Shown piece after piece: positions 44,915-56,453 of a stretch of DNA of 64,000 nt. The DNA comes from Marsupella aquatica (lineage: Eukaryota > Marchantiophyta): assembly GCA_973895155.1 (NCBI GenBank), contig OZ316892.1, positions 2,356,001 through 2,420,000 on the forward strand, written 5' to 3'. Both the position numbers and the translations under genes were made by a program. Under the pieces are notes generated by a model. That model searched no databases. It was not told where the DNA came from and saw only the letters and a list, made by a program, of their open reading frames with translations. The first letter of the stretch is position 1, and every line of letters starts with the position of its first letter.

Positions 44915-47900
44915 TCAATTCTTGGCAGCCAAAAGATCCGAGACCTGATTTGTGTAGAAATCAGGCTGGATTAAATTTTCTGGGCTTTGCAAAGTCGTCA
45001 AGTCCGTCACTCCTGCAACAACCCATGAACCACAACCTCTCAACACTTTTCACACAAACTACAGAAAAGGAGTCACATGTCAATCGGAGGCCACGTTTAC
45101 CTGAGAGAACCAGGAGAGTTTTACATCCACCGTTCTGACCAAATAGAATGTCGGTGTCTAGCCTGTCTCCCACCATGCATATCTGTGTCTTGCTGATTTG
45201 GAATCTGTTACAAAAGTCATTGTGAGCACATTAGTGCAAAGTTACGCTTCTGCACGTAAAGGGACTGAGTGACAGCAAAAGCTTTGAGAAACAATATAAT
45301 GAAAGCGAGTGGTTCTTGAAATTACTGATTACATCATACATTCTCATACCCAAAACTGCCATTCTCGAAATTACGATCAATCATGGTAGGTATTGGGAAC
45401 TGTCGAGAGAAGTCAATCTAGTGTAGTTCTATGGACTTACTTGTTTGCAATATAGTCCATCATGAACGTTGAGGGCTTTCCAACCACAGTTGGCTCCCTG
45501 TTTGAGGAAACTTTCACGGCGCCAACCATCGTCCCTCCGGCTGGCCACTGTTGTGTCTCTGAAACGTTAGATACGCTGTCGAGGTTGGTGGCGATAAACA
45601 GACAACCAGGGTTCTTTAAACAAAGGGTTGCATATCTGGTGCACGAAAACAAACACAGTGAATAGGAGCTGTAAAGGGAAAACACAATACAAGATGCAAG
45701 TCTGGCACGGACACAAAGACACGTAATTGAATTCCATTAACCGGACCACAAATTGCATAAAGTCAAGCTGTCACGAAGAGTTTGACGACAATAAATCAAA
45801 CACGAGCTCAACTTCCTTCTGTTGCCTGGACAGAGTTCCAATAAAAATATTCTAGTTTCATTCCTTCATGAAAACCTCTACCGACATTGTTCAGGTAATA
45901 AAACCCTTGATTAAACAAAATCACAGGATCCTGACTGGTAAGCAATGTGAAGGATACCCTACAGTGAAGGATACTACAGTGGCTGTCTGTTGATGATAGC
46001 AATTAAAATAGCCAGAATCCGTCCAGAGATGCAGTTTCCTCCCACTCAAGTTTGGTTTTCATACGACCATCATTTCCAGCACGAAAGAGAGGGTGAATTG
46101 TGATGTTTGCAGAAAACAGTGACTGCAGCAAAATCCAGGAGAGGATGGTCATTTTGAATATTGCCCTGAGGACATAGAAAATAATCAAATGCTTCAGAGC
46201 CCCTTTGGCTGGAGAACGAAGAAGTTTGGTGGAAATCTCGCACATGGATGCGGTTTTAACAATACTTACGTTAGCTTGTAATAGTTGATATTTCGATCAA
46301 ACCCAACAACGACAGCACCAACCTGCTTGAAAAGCTTTTGTCAGTGAATACTGCCCTTGGTAATGGATGATGCAGTAACGATCCAAAAGATTCATGACTC
46401 ATCTACACAAGAGCACGACTAAATTCATCATGCCGATCTAAATGCAATATGGCCATATGAAGCACTCAGCCTCATGGTTTAAGCCTAACACCATAGTGAA
46501 TTTGGCCTAGGTTCAAGCCTTTCATGTGCAGCTAGACTAGCTGTAGTAAGCTTGTTGCCTGGGTTACAGAAAATACTCAAAATATCCTTAAATGTAGTGA
46601 ACAGACTTACATCGTGATCATAATCTAAATCCTTAGTAGCTCCAGCGCCTATCTTCTTCTCGCCGTCCTCCTGTCAAAAAACAGAGATGCAATAAACAGC
46701 CAACCTTCCTCCCTCTCAGGAAACGAGCAGGCTGGGGACCAATACTGAAAACATTTTCTGCTAGTTGCTTTGAGCACTGACTTGTTACGAATCTGAAAAT
46801 GTTCTCAGAAGTGTCTGGAGAATTTTCATTACCGGTCCACCAAGGTACCGTATGCCAGCTTGTTGGAGTTCCTTCTGTATTCCTTCCTCACCGACAACAT
46901 AAACCTGGTGATGCAACAGCGGTCTACGTCTATGAATATAGCGAAGAGCACAATTTGTATATGAAAATGGGTAGTATAACAGGAACTTCATGATCTACAT
47001 GCACCGAACGTGAGCTATCAAATGTTTCCAACAGCTCTCGCTGCTCTCTAGACGAACAAGAAGAACAGAGGGCACAGGGGGGCAGATAGTTCGCCTCCAC
47101 CTTCTTGTTTGCAGGGAAGTTGACGGAGGTCAAGTAACCTGCGGCAGCAAAGGAGGAGGAAAAGATCTCTTCCTGCACATGAGACAGTTAGTATAGTTGA
47201 GACATCTGAGAAAACAGATTATAACTCTTAGAATATGAAATAAAGATTCTGGTACCGTAACCCCAAAATTAAGGAAACATTGACATGTAGTGCAAATGGT
47301 TTAGTTAATAAACTCACTTCATTTGCTTCTAGCCCCATCCTCTCGAACTGCTGGTGTAACATCTTCCTCGATTTTGTGGAGTTGTTGGTCACAAAGATAA
47401 GTTTCTTGCCCTTCCTATCACAAAACGTATGTGTGGCGCATTCAAACTATCAGAAGCATGACGTTCCATATGCTGCAAAATCCACAGTAGGCCCGACAAG
47501 AAAGGAGCGAAAATAAATCACCAATGTAAACCATGCCGTCTGTGTACTGACCGAGGCTCTCAGCAGGGCTAGAGTTTCCGGAACTCCATCTATAAGCTTT
47601 CCACCCTTCCATATAACACCTGCACCAAGAGAGCGGCACCTAACTATGACCGTCAATTTTATTTTTAGAGCTGACAAACACTACTCTACCATTAATTATG
47701 TTTGAATTTGAAAAACATTGTACGCTATGACGTACAGGCTCATCAGGAAGACAGATAATCCACAATCTAACGGAAGATTCTATCAGTAATACCGGTAATT
47801 CATGGACTCAGGCCGAAATTATATGGGTTTTTTAGTTATATAATTGAATTGGTGATTGGGTATTGACATCCTGATTTTTAAAGGATGAAATGAGACTGAA

Positions 47901-48379
47901 AAAGACTACTGTTATTCAGGAGACTTACCATCAAGATCGAACATGAAGGTCTTGATGTCGGCCATTAGTTTAGCAGCATCTGTTAAGAAGGAGGCGGCTT
48001 TCGTTTCTGCACATAGTAGCCACTCCGCACTTTAGGAAATCATATTGGCTGCAGATCTAGTTCAGGCCATCATGCACACCTGCAATGCTCAATGACTGAT
48101 CAACATCATTCAGCTTCACAGATAGAGACTCTAAAGGGAAAGGTTACAGAAAAACATACCAATAGTGCCCGTCGCAGAAGTCATTGCTCTACGCAGGAAA
48201 GCAAATGGTGGAAAGCTAGCTGAGGTGTACGATCCCAAAGCGCCAGTTGTTGTCCTGCTCCACGACAATGAGTTTTCAGACGATGGGTAAACTCGGCTGC
48301 ACAAGGTGCTCTTCCAGTGAGAGAACTCAATCGTACTTAATACAAGTCTGAATGAATCCTTACACACACGAATGCACAT
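44915..48379 (-). CDS. PGLP1: 2-phosphoglycolate phosphatase, plastid (photorespiration)
   Basis: Dephosphorylates 2-phosphoglycolate from Rubisco oxygenation in the chloroplast. Twelve exons: 48379-48160, 48130-48080, 48006-47929, 47619-47552, 47410-47318, 47172-47101, 46904-46833, 46670-46611, 46322-46270, 45635-45441, 45204-45101 and 45012-44915. They sum to 1,164 nt, exactly 388 codons with the stop. HAD motif I is DLDGVIWKG (D114, D116), motif II VTNNS (146-150), the substrate-cap region includes YVVGEEG and VGFDR, and the C-terminal motifs are GKPSTFMMDY and GDRLDTDILFGQNGG (D334, D339). The first 75 or so residues are rich in S, R and T and precede the family core, fitting a transit peptide. 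An internal Met near residue 67 could start a cytosolic form. Order and spacing match land-plant PGLP1 throughout. Confidence 0.96.
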
Positions 48380-50055
48380 CTGAATTTCTCCAGCCTGTTT
48401 CGATTCACTGATCCTAAGCTGAAGTCAGGTAATTTCATCAACGGGATCAGCAATTTCTTCAATTTGCTTAGTTGGGTGTTGAAGCAGATGGGAAATTCGA
48501 AGGATTCGAGGGATTCCAACATGCAGGAGGGGGATTTCTTTTCGAAAAGCTCAAAATATCTCATTGGTGGCCGATTATTGGACCAGGTCAGGGCACATTT
48601 TCCCGCGCAGGGTGTGTGCCCTGGATCTGATGGCCAACGTACCGACGTGACCTTACTCAGGTTGTCTAAACTCGCCTCCGGTTACAAAAAACTAACCCCA
48701 CAACCTGACCAGAGCAAATATCAGCTTCACTCAGGTTTTATAAGGGGATCATCTACCATGTGGCAAGGCACTATTGGCCCAAAACATGATGAGTCAAGCA
48801 GGCCCAGGTTTGTTTTTGAAACAGGCCGGCGAAGAAAGAGCCGGGCGCAAAAATGGAAGGCCGGGAAGGAGTGGGTGGCTCTGTCATTGGGCCTGTGTTT
48901 GCTCAACACGAAGGCAGGGAGGGAGCCAGGGTGGGGCCTAGCCTTGCAAAATGTAAGGGAGCCGGCCCTGTACTCCCACATTTTTCATAATTGGAATGAG
49001 CCGGCCAGGGGTTAGGGCATTACCAGCCAGGGTTCTGTGGGGGCAATAGTTTCTTGCCACCTGGCAGAAAATTAATGCAAATGACCTCGGGTTAAACCAC
49101 CACTCGGGTATAAAGGCCCCCACCAGGCTGCCCGTGTGTACGGGCCACTCTGCCCAGGTCAGGCAGAGTGTCGGGTGCCCTGGCATCACCCGGAGCTCAC
49201 AGGGCCCAGCATCGCTCCCCCCTCCCCGTAGCCCCCCTCCCAGCCCTAGCACTTGGGCAACAGCGGCCGCTGCTGCAAGGAGCCAAGACTGGCTGGCTGC
49301 CATAGCCAGCTGCGAGCACCAACCTCGCTGCTACGAGATGCTGCTCGACTTGCTCGCCTCCTGCTCGACTTGCTCGCCTCCTGATTGCTGACATGCTGCC
49401 TCCGCTCCAAGCTCCCAAGATTTCGTGGCTGCCATAGCCAGCTGCTCGCCTTCTCCTCGACCTGCTGCCAACCTCGCTCCCGACATCGTTGCTGCTCGAC
49501 CTCGCTGCTGCCCGACCTCGCTGCTACTCACCTGTTGCTCACCTGTTGCTCGACTCGCTGCCACCGCTTTGAGCTCCCAAGAGTTCGTTTCCACCATAGC
49601 CAGCTGCTCGCCTGCTGCTTGACTTGATGCCAACCTCGTCGCTCCCCTACTCCTCGCCTGCCTCTTGCTTGACTCGCTGCCAACCTCACTACTTGCCAGC
49701 TGCTGAACTTGCTCGCTTGCTGCTCGCCTGTCCCAACCTTGTTGCTGCTCCAACCTCGATCGTTGCTGCTCCGACCTCGTTGCTGCTCCCGACCTCGTTG
49801 CCATAGCATGGGGAAAGAAAGCTACTGTCGTTGCCAAGCTCGCCTTGTTGCCATAGCTTCTTGTTTGCTCATCGTTTTACGACTTCATTTCTCCTCATTG
49901 TTAGGTCTCAATTTCTCCTGATCACATCGGCTCAAATCGTGCAAAGAAGTGTTGCTGTGTTTTGCCCTTCAGCTCGACTGGAAGTTGCAAAACCTGTGCT
50001 GCCGTTTGTGAGCCTTGCTTGTGTTCATTCGGATCTATTGTGGCCTGGGTGGAGT
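48380..50055. other. Upstream region of the phosphatase gene and repeat DNA
   Basis: No gene recognised. 49037-49096 matches a dispersed repeat found again at 58680-58740. From about 49290 to 49860 there is low-complexity DNA built from variants of CTGCTCGACCTCGTTG; the long open frames on both strands there are compositional. This sequence is interrupted by the Copia insertion at 50061 and resumes at 56454. Confidence 0.55.
49037..49096 (+). repeat. Dispersed repeat copy A
   Basis: Shares TGGGGGCAATAGT, CTTGCCACCTGGCAGA and a GGGTTAA word with copy B at 58680-58740, in the same order and spacing. Possibly a fragment of a transposon end; family unknown. Confidence 0.7.
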
Positions 50056-50060
50056 TCCCT

Positions 50061-50403
50061 TGTCAGCATAGACGACATTTGTAACGGCAAGCCCATGAAC
50101 CATCCAACGCACAATAGTCGACACAGAGAGATACGTGGTTCACCTCCACATGAGGCTACGTCCACGGGAACACACAAGAGCTTTATTGCACTCTAGGCCG
50201 ACCGGCCATACCAAGCATCCACAGCACAAGCTCTCCCTATCTCTCAACTAGCTCCGTAACAATGAGCCTAAGTTCCACCAGGGTCTGGCATCAGCCCTGG
50301 CTACATACACAACAGCACTACCGCTAACAATAGCTAAGTCCTAACCCGAGTTAGCCTAACTATAGTTAGCTCATGAGTCACAAGACTAGAGCAATATCTA
50401 ACA
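50061..50403 (-). repeat. 3' LTR of Copia element 2
   Basis: 343 bp, beginning TGTCAGCA and ending ATCTAACA on the plus strand. Ten transition differences from the other LTR. Preceded by the TCCCT target duplication. Confidence 0.97.
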
Positions 50404-50418
50404 AACTCCCCCTTGACT
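50404..50418 (-). promoter_or_regulatory. Polypurine tract of Copia element 2
   Basis: On the minus strand AAGGGGGAGTT abuts the 3' LTR, at the expected position for plus-strand priming. Confidence 0.85.
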
Positions 50419-50610
50419 CTTGTCTTGGGGACTAGACTAAATGCTACCATATGGAATCCTCAGCGGGAAGTTCTAGACAATCACCAAACCAGGTCTCCCC
50501 CTAAAAACCACAAGGGTTAACTAAGGGTTAACTAAAACTAAGCCGTAGCCAAACAGGAATGAGTAATCCATATACAAATAGTCACACATTGCTACATAAC
50601 TCTACTTGCA

Positions 50611-53600
50611 CTACAACTGCAAAACCTGCAAAGTAGCACGGTGTCTTGAGAAACTCTCCAAAGGAATCACTTTGATAAAGGCATCAGCGGGATTGAGCTT
50701 TCCATCAATCTTGACTAGCCCAAAAGTTTTATCAGACACTGCTTGCCTGATAAAATGGTACTTGATATCAATGTGCTTCACCCTACTATCTATCACCTGG
50801 TTAGCAGCCAAGTGAAGAGCACTCTGACTATCAAAGTTTAGAGTCATTTTGCCATGCTCTAAACCCATCTCCGCGATCAACTTATCCAACCAAATTGCTT
50901 CCTTTGTAGCTTTTGCTGCTGCAACATACTCTGCTTCTGTAGTAGACTGAGAAATGCACTTCTGCAAGGTAGATTTCCAACTGATACATCCTCCTCCAAG
51001 AGTGTATACAAACCCAATTGTAGACCTCCTTGTATCCAGACAGCCTCCATAGTCAGAATCTACATAACCAACTAACGTTCTATCTGATATGTTATCAAAT
51101 AGTAATCCATAGTCCTGTGTTCCCTTCACATACCTGAGAATCCATTTCACAGCTTCCCAATGTACCTTCCCTGGATTTGACATGAATCTACTAACCTTGC
51201 CCATCGCTAGGGCCAAGTCAGGCCTAGTACAAGTCATCAAATACATCAGACTGCCTACTGCCTTCTCATGAGGAATCTTAGCCATCAGACCTTTCTCCAC
51301 AGCATCCGTAGGAGAGAAAGCCGATGATAACTTGAAATGTGAAGCTAAAGGAATACTCATTGGCTTACAGTTCTCCATGTTGAATCGTGCAAGTATTTTC
51401 CTCACATACTGGCCTTGACTCAAGCACAATTGTCCAGTATCAGAGTTCCTAACAATCTCCATCCCTAAGATCCTCTTGGCCTTACCAAGATCCTTCATCC
51501 TGAATTCAGCACTCAATTTCGCCTTGAGACTGTCAACCTCAGATTGATCTTTAGCCACAATCAACATGTCATCCACATAGATCACCAGAATGATGAAACC
51601 AAATACATCATTCTTGACTGATTTCGTATACACACAAGGATCATACACCATCCTTGTAAAACCTTGAGCAAGCATGAAATCATCAAACCGCTTGTTCCAC
51701 TGTCTGGGAGATTGCTTCAATCCATACAAGGACTTGAGCAATCTGCAAACTAAGTTCTCTTGGCCCTTCTTCATAAAGCCTAGTGGCTGTCTCATGAAGA
51801 TCAACTCTTCCAAGTTGCCATAGAGAAAAGCAGTAACAACACCCATCTGATCCATCACCAGATTAAAAAACACAACAAGCTGACACAAGATCCGAATTGT
51901 GGAATACTTAGCCACCTGTGAAAAGACCTCATTGTAATCCACTCCTTTCTCCTGAGTGAATCCCTTGGTAACAAGCCTTGCCTTGTAGATCTTAATTATC
52001 TCCACCCTCTGAAGGATTGTCCTTAAACTTGTAAATCCACTTGCTGTCCACCACTTGTTGACCTCTTGGAAGCTCCACCAGCTCCCATGTCTTGTTGTCA
52101 CTCAAAGATTGCAACTCCCTCTGCATTGCTGCATTCCACTCATGCTTCTGCTCTGAAGCACAAGCCTCATTGTACGAAGAAGGCTCTCCTTATTCCAAGA
52201 TCAAAGTCATATCATCTTCTTCAGGTGCAATGTCAATATCATCTAGCTTAGATGAGTCTGCCCATTGACCATACCTAATAGGAGCTCTAGTAGAACGACT
52301 GAAAGTTCTTCTAGTAGATGACTCAGGCTGATCTACTACTGTTGTTGGCTGAATTTGAGGTACCCCAACAACAATCTTCTCCTCTTGTTCCATCACAAGA
52401 ACCAACTCCAAGCCTGGAGCTTCTCCATCTCTCCTGTCATGAACATCATCATGACTAATCTCCCCCTCAACCCGATCCGGGATGGGAGATTTCCCCTTGT
52501 CAGTATGGGAGTCCTGAGAAATCTCCCCCTCCTTTGATGATCTGGACTCATTAAAAGACACATCTCTACTGACAATTAACTTACAGGTTACTGGATCCCA
52601 TAACCTATAACCCTTCACACCTTTTTGATAGCCAAGAAAAATGCACTTCTTCGACTTGGACTCCAGCTTGGATCGAAGTTGGGAAGGTATAAGGACATAA
52701 GCATCACATCCAAAAATCCTTACATGTGAGTAATCTGCTGGACGCCCATACCTCATTTCAAATGGCGTCTTGAATCCAATAGAACAGGATGGAGAAACTT
52801 TTACCAAATAAGCTGCAGTGTTGACAGCTTCAGCCCAAAATTCATGTGGTAAGCATGATTGACTCAACATACTCCTCGAGCGGTCCAATAGTGTTCGGTT
52901 GAGTCTCTCAGAAACACCATTCTACTGAGGAGTATAACTTGTTGTGAGATGGCGGGTAATCCCCTGCTCCTTACAATACGTTCCAAATTCCCCGGAACTG
53001 TATTCACCGCCATTATTCGATCGAAGATATCTCACCTTATTACCAGTCTGATTCTCAACTTGGGCTTTCCACTCCTTAAAAGTGGCAAAAACATCAAACT
53101 TATTGTGTAGAAAGTATATCCACACATACCTTGAGTAATCGTCTATGAACGTGACATAGTATAACCGTCCAGAATGTGAGGGAGTAGGGGCTGGACCCCA
53201 CACATCACTATGTACATACTCAAGTACCTCCTTGCTGGTATGAGTTCCAACTCCGAAGGGTTTCTTGTGCTGTTTCCCTAGCACACAGTGCTCACAAAAT
53301 TCCAACTTACAAGATTGTAAATTAGAAAGTAATCCTTTCTTTTGAAGAATAGCCAAACCTTTTTCACTCATGTGGCCCAAACAGAAGTGCCACAGCCGGA
53401 CCGTCTCCTCATGAGATAAGGTTACATTGGCTTGATCATAGACTACACTGCCCTCCAAAATGTATAGATTGCTATGTCTCTTTCCCTTCAATACAACTTT
53501 AGTACCAGTTGAAACCTGAAGGACACCATTAGCAAAACTCCACTGATGGCCATTTGCTTCTAAAACTCCAAGTGAAATGAGTTTTTTCATCATGCTGAGA

Positions 53601-54887
53601 ATGTCTCACATTCCTCAACGTTCTCACAGCACCATCAAACATCTAAAATCTTACAGATCCAAGTCCAACAACTTGACATGGGATTCCATTTCCCATCAAC
53701 ACTGACCCGTTGGAAACCGTGTAAGAACTGAAAAAATCTCTCCTAGAGCAAATGTGAAAAGTACATGCACTATCTAGAATCCAATCATCACTACCTGGAT
53801 TTGACACTACGTTGAGAGCATAACCTTGACATCACAATATGTCATCATCATCGAGTAAATCTACCTCATGCGAGCTTGATGCCGCGTTAGCAGAGGCAAT
53901 AGGGACCTTTACTCGACAATCCCTTTTCATGTGGCCAGGCTTGCCATAATTCCAACATGCAAGAGGCTTCCTCTCTTGCAATTTCCCTCTGGATTTAGAT
54001 CTCCCCCGTGATGTAGATCTAAACCTATTTTGTCCATTAGTGCGATGCGCTGCTCTTCCCCTGTTCACATTGAGCGCAGTGCCACAAAAAGATGCTGTCT
54101 GTGATTGACCCAGCTTCTTCTGAGCATCATCAGACAGTAATGAGCTCACCACCTCATTATACGAAATGGACTTCAGATCTCTGTACAAGAGAACCTGTTT
54201 CAAGCCCTGATAAGACGGCGGTAAGGAGCTTAGCAAAAGCAAGGCCTTATCCTTATCTTCAACTCCTTTTCCTAGGTTTGACAGATCCACCGCAAGACTG
54301 TCAAATTCATCCAAGTGATCCTGCATCTTGCTCCCTTCTTTGAGCCTGAGGCTCATCAAGAGAGACTTCTTGTATAGCCAGTCTGACGCATCTTCCCAGT
54401 AGTACTTCTCTCGTAGAGCCTTGAACAGTGACGCGCAATCTGCATAATCATCCAACTGCTTGATGATGTGCGGCTTGAGATATAGCATCACTACATTGAC
54501 AGCAATCACCTGCTCCTATCTCCATTGTCTCACAGAAATCTCCTCCTCTCCATCATACTGCTCTCGCGATGAAAGCAGATGAGCTAAGCCCATTGCACGA
54601 AGAACACCCTTCACTTGCTTCTCCCACAACAAGTAATCAGTACGACCATCGTACTTTTCCACCTCAAACTTCACTCCTCCGAATCTAGCCATCTCCCTCT
54701 TCTTTCCAACTACCGACAGCTCTGGTAGTAACACAGCTTCCTCCACTGCACGCCGCACCGGTGATCGTACCGGTGTCACTAGTTCCTCCTCAAATGGTAG
54801 CAGCTCCTCCTCAAACTCTCTGTCTGATCGTCGCGATCCTGAAGCTCTACCGATGCCAATTCTTCCAGTATCCTCCGAGTCACTCAT
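50611..54887 (-). pseudogene. Copia gag-pol polyprotein, broken
   Basis: Gag begins at the ATG 54887-54885. Stops interrupt the frame at 54516-54518, 53832-53834, 53643-53645, 52922-52924 and 52190-52192, and the frame shifts near 53600 and near 52000. The gag zinc knuckle reads CWNYGKPGH, with tyrosine at the second cysteine position. A protease-like DSAC follows the second stop. The integrase catalytic region reads RSNNGGEY, with asparagine where the family has aspartate. Reverse transcriptase keeps YVDD, and RNase H keeps STEAEY near the end. The element cannot encode a working polyprotein as it stands. Confidence 0.95.
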
Positions 54888-55138
54888 ATGAAACAATCAC
54901 GAGAAAACGTATTTTTTGGAAACTTCTCACAAAACTCAAAACTCAACACCGCCGCGTAGCCCACGAAGCTAGGAGTCCAATACTGAAAGCCGAAATCAAA
55001 ATCCGTTGAGAGGTCACAGACCGTGGGTCGTGGGTACATGCCTACCCAGACATACCCACATGAGTCACGAACCGTGGGTTGTGGGATATCTTCTCACTCA
55101 AAACAAAACCTCATGGACCGTGGGTCGTGAGCTCAATA

Positions 55139-55336
55139 CTCACTCAAGCCAAGACCTCACCACCTATGGGTTGTGAGCTCACTACTCACTCAAGCCAAGA
55201 CCTCACCACCTGTGGGTCGTGAGCTCACTGCTCACTCAAGCCAAGACCTCACCACCTGTGGGTCGTGAGCTCACTGCTCACTCAAGCCAAGACCTCACCA
55301 CATGTGGGTCGTGAGCTCACTACTCACACAAGCCAA
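55139..55336. repeat. 46-bp minisatellite in leader of Copia element 2
   Basis: The word CAAGCC recurs at 55145, 55191, 55237, 55283 and 55329, an exact 46-base period. Units contain AAGACCTCACCACC and GGTCGTGAGCTCACT. More degenerate units extend to about 55015. The array lies between the primer-binding site and gag. Confidence 0.95.
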
Positions 55337-56091
55337 GCGCTAAATACGGCGGAAATTACGGACAAAGTACTATTTCTTAATTTGTCGTTTTCTCTGTGCC
55401 CTAAGTCATAGTTGCACCTCGCCTTTTTGCAATGCCAAATCGCCGTTTCCAACGAGAAAAGTGAACGCCGCCGACCGGAAATGTTGCCGAATTGCACCGG
55501 CACAGTCTGCAGCTCCAGCAGAGTACGAACTTCCACCGCGTCACCTTCACTCCGCGTCAAGTGCCAATCCCGGACTCAAAATGACCGCCTTGTCGCGATC
55601 TCTCCATTGAGCCCTAGCACTTCGCGTTTCTTCCTTCAAGTTGAACGTCACGACGAGTAACCTGGTTCAGGGAAAAACAAGCACCATAGCTTGTCAAAAA
55701 ACCAGAACTCAACATCCACTTGTCACGTTTCACTCGGTATTAACTCGGCAGTAACTCAGCTACCGAAACGACCAGCTCGCTTCAACCTTCAACATGAGCA
55801 ACAACATGCGATACCTACCGCACCGCACAACTCACACCGTTGAAAAATGCGAACTTTGGTCTCTCCCCCGAAAACCCGTCGAACACGAATAAAACCTGAA
55901 CGACGTAAACTTTGATTCCTCCGCACCACGGATACCGATCAGCGAGTTCTAACCACCGTTAGAAAGCCCTCTCACTAACCTATCCGCTCAGCCACACACA
56001 TTCAAGTTTCATGCAAAGAAACTCTGAATGTACCATCGACAATGAACGCTGGAAAACCTGTCACGAAAAAACCTCGTCACCTCCCAGGCAT

Positions 56092-56103
56092 GCTTTGATA
56101 CCA
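56092..56103 (-). promoter_or_regulatory. Primer-binding site of Copia element 2 (tRNA-iMet 3' end)
   Basis: On the minus strand TGGTATCAAAGC lies two bases inside the 5' LTR. It matches the usual plant Copia site TGGTATCAGAGC except at one base, again a G-to-A change. Confidence 0.93.
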
Positions 56104-56105
56104 TT

Positions 56106-56448
56106 TGTCAGCATAGACAACATTCATAACGGCAAGCCCATGAACCATCCAACGCACAATAGTCGACACAGAGAGATGCGTGGTTCACCTCCACATGAGG
56201 CTACGTCCACGGGAACACACAAGAGCTTTACTGCACTCTAGGTCGACCGGCCATACCAAGCATCCACAGCACAAGCTCTCCCTATCTCTCAACTAGCTCC
56301 GTAACAATGAGCCTAAGTTCCACCAGGGTTTGGCATCAGCCCTGGCTATATACACAACAGCACTACCGCTAACAATAGCTAAGTTCTAACCCGAGTTAGC
56401 CTAACTGTAGTTAGCTCATGAGTCACAAGACTAGAGCAATATCTAACA
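56106..56448 (-). repeat. 5' LTR of Copia element 2
   Basis: 343-bp partner of the repeat at 50061-50403, followed by the TCCCT target duplication at 56449-56453. In the element's own orientation it starts TGTTAGAT and ends GCTGACA. Confidence 0.97.
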
Positions 56449-56453
56449 TCCCT

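Larger units (their letters stand above)
50061..56448 (-). mobile_element. Full-length but inactivated Copia retrotransposon (6,388 bp)
   Basis: 343-bp LTRs at both ends, the TCCCT target duplication at 50056-50060 and 56449-56453, a tRNA-iMet 3'-end primer-binding site next to the right (5') LTR, and a polypurine tract next to the left (3') LTR. The polyprotein is on the minus strand and broken by several stops and frame changes. LTRs differ at 10 of 343 sites, all transitions. Older than Copia element 1 and of a different family. Confidence 0.97.

Noticed and set aside
49197-49837. Long overlapping frames on both strands
   Set aside because: They are produced by low-complexity CTGCTCGAC-type repeats; residue composition is repetitive and no domain is present.
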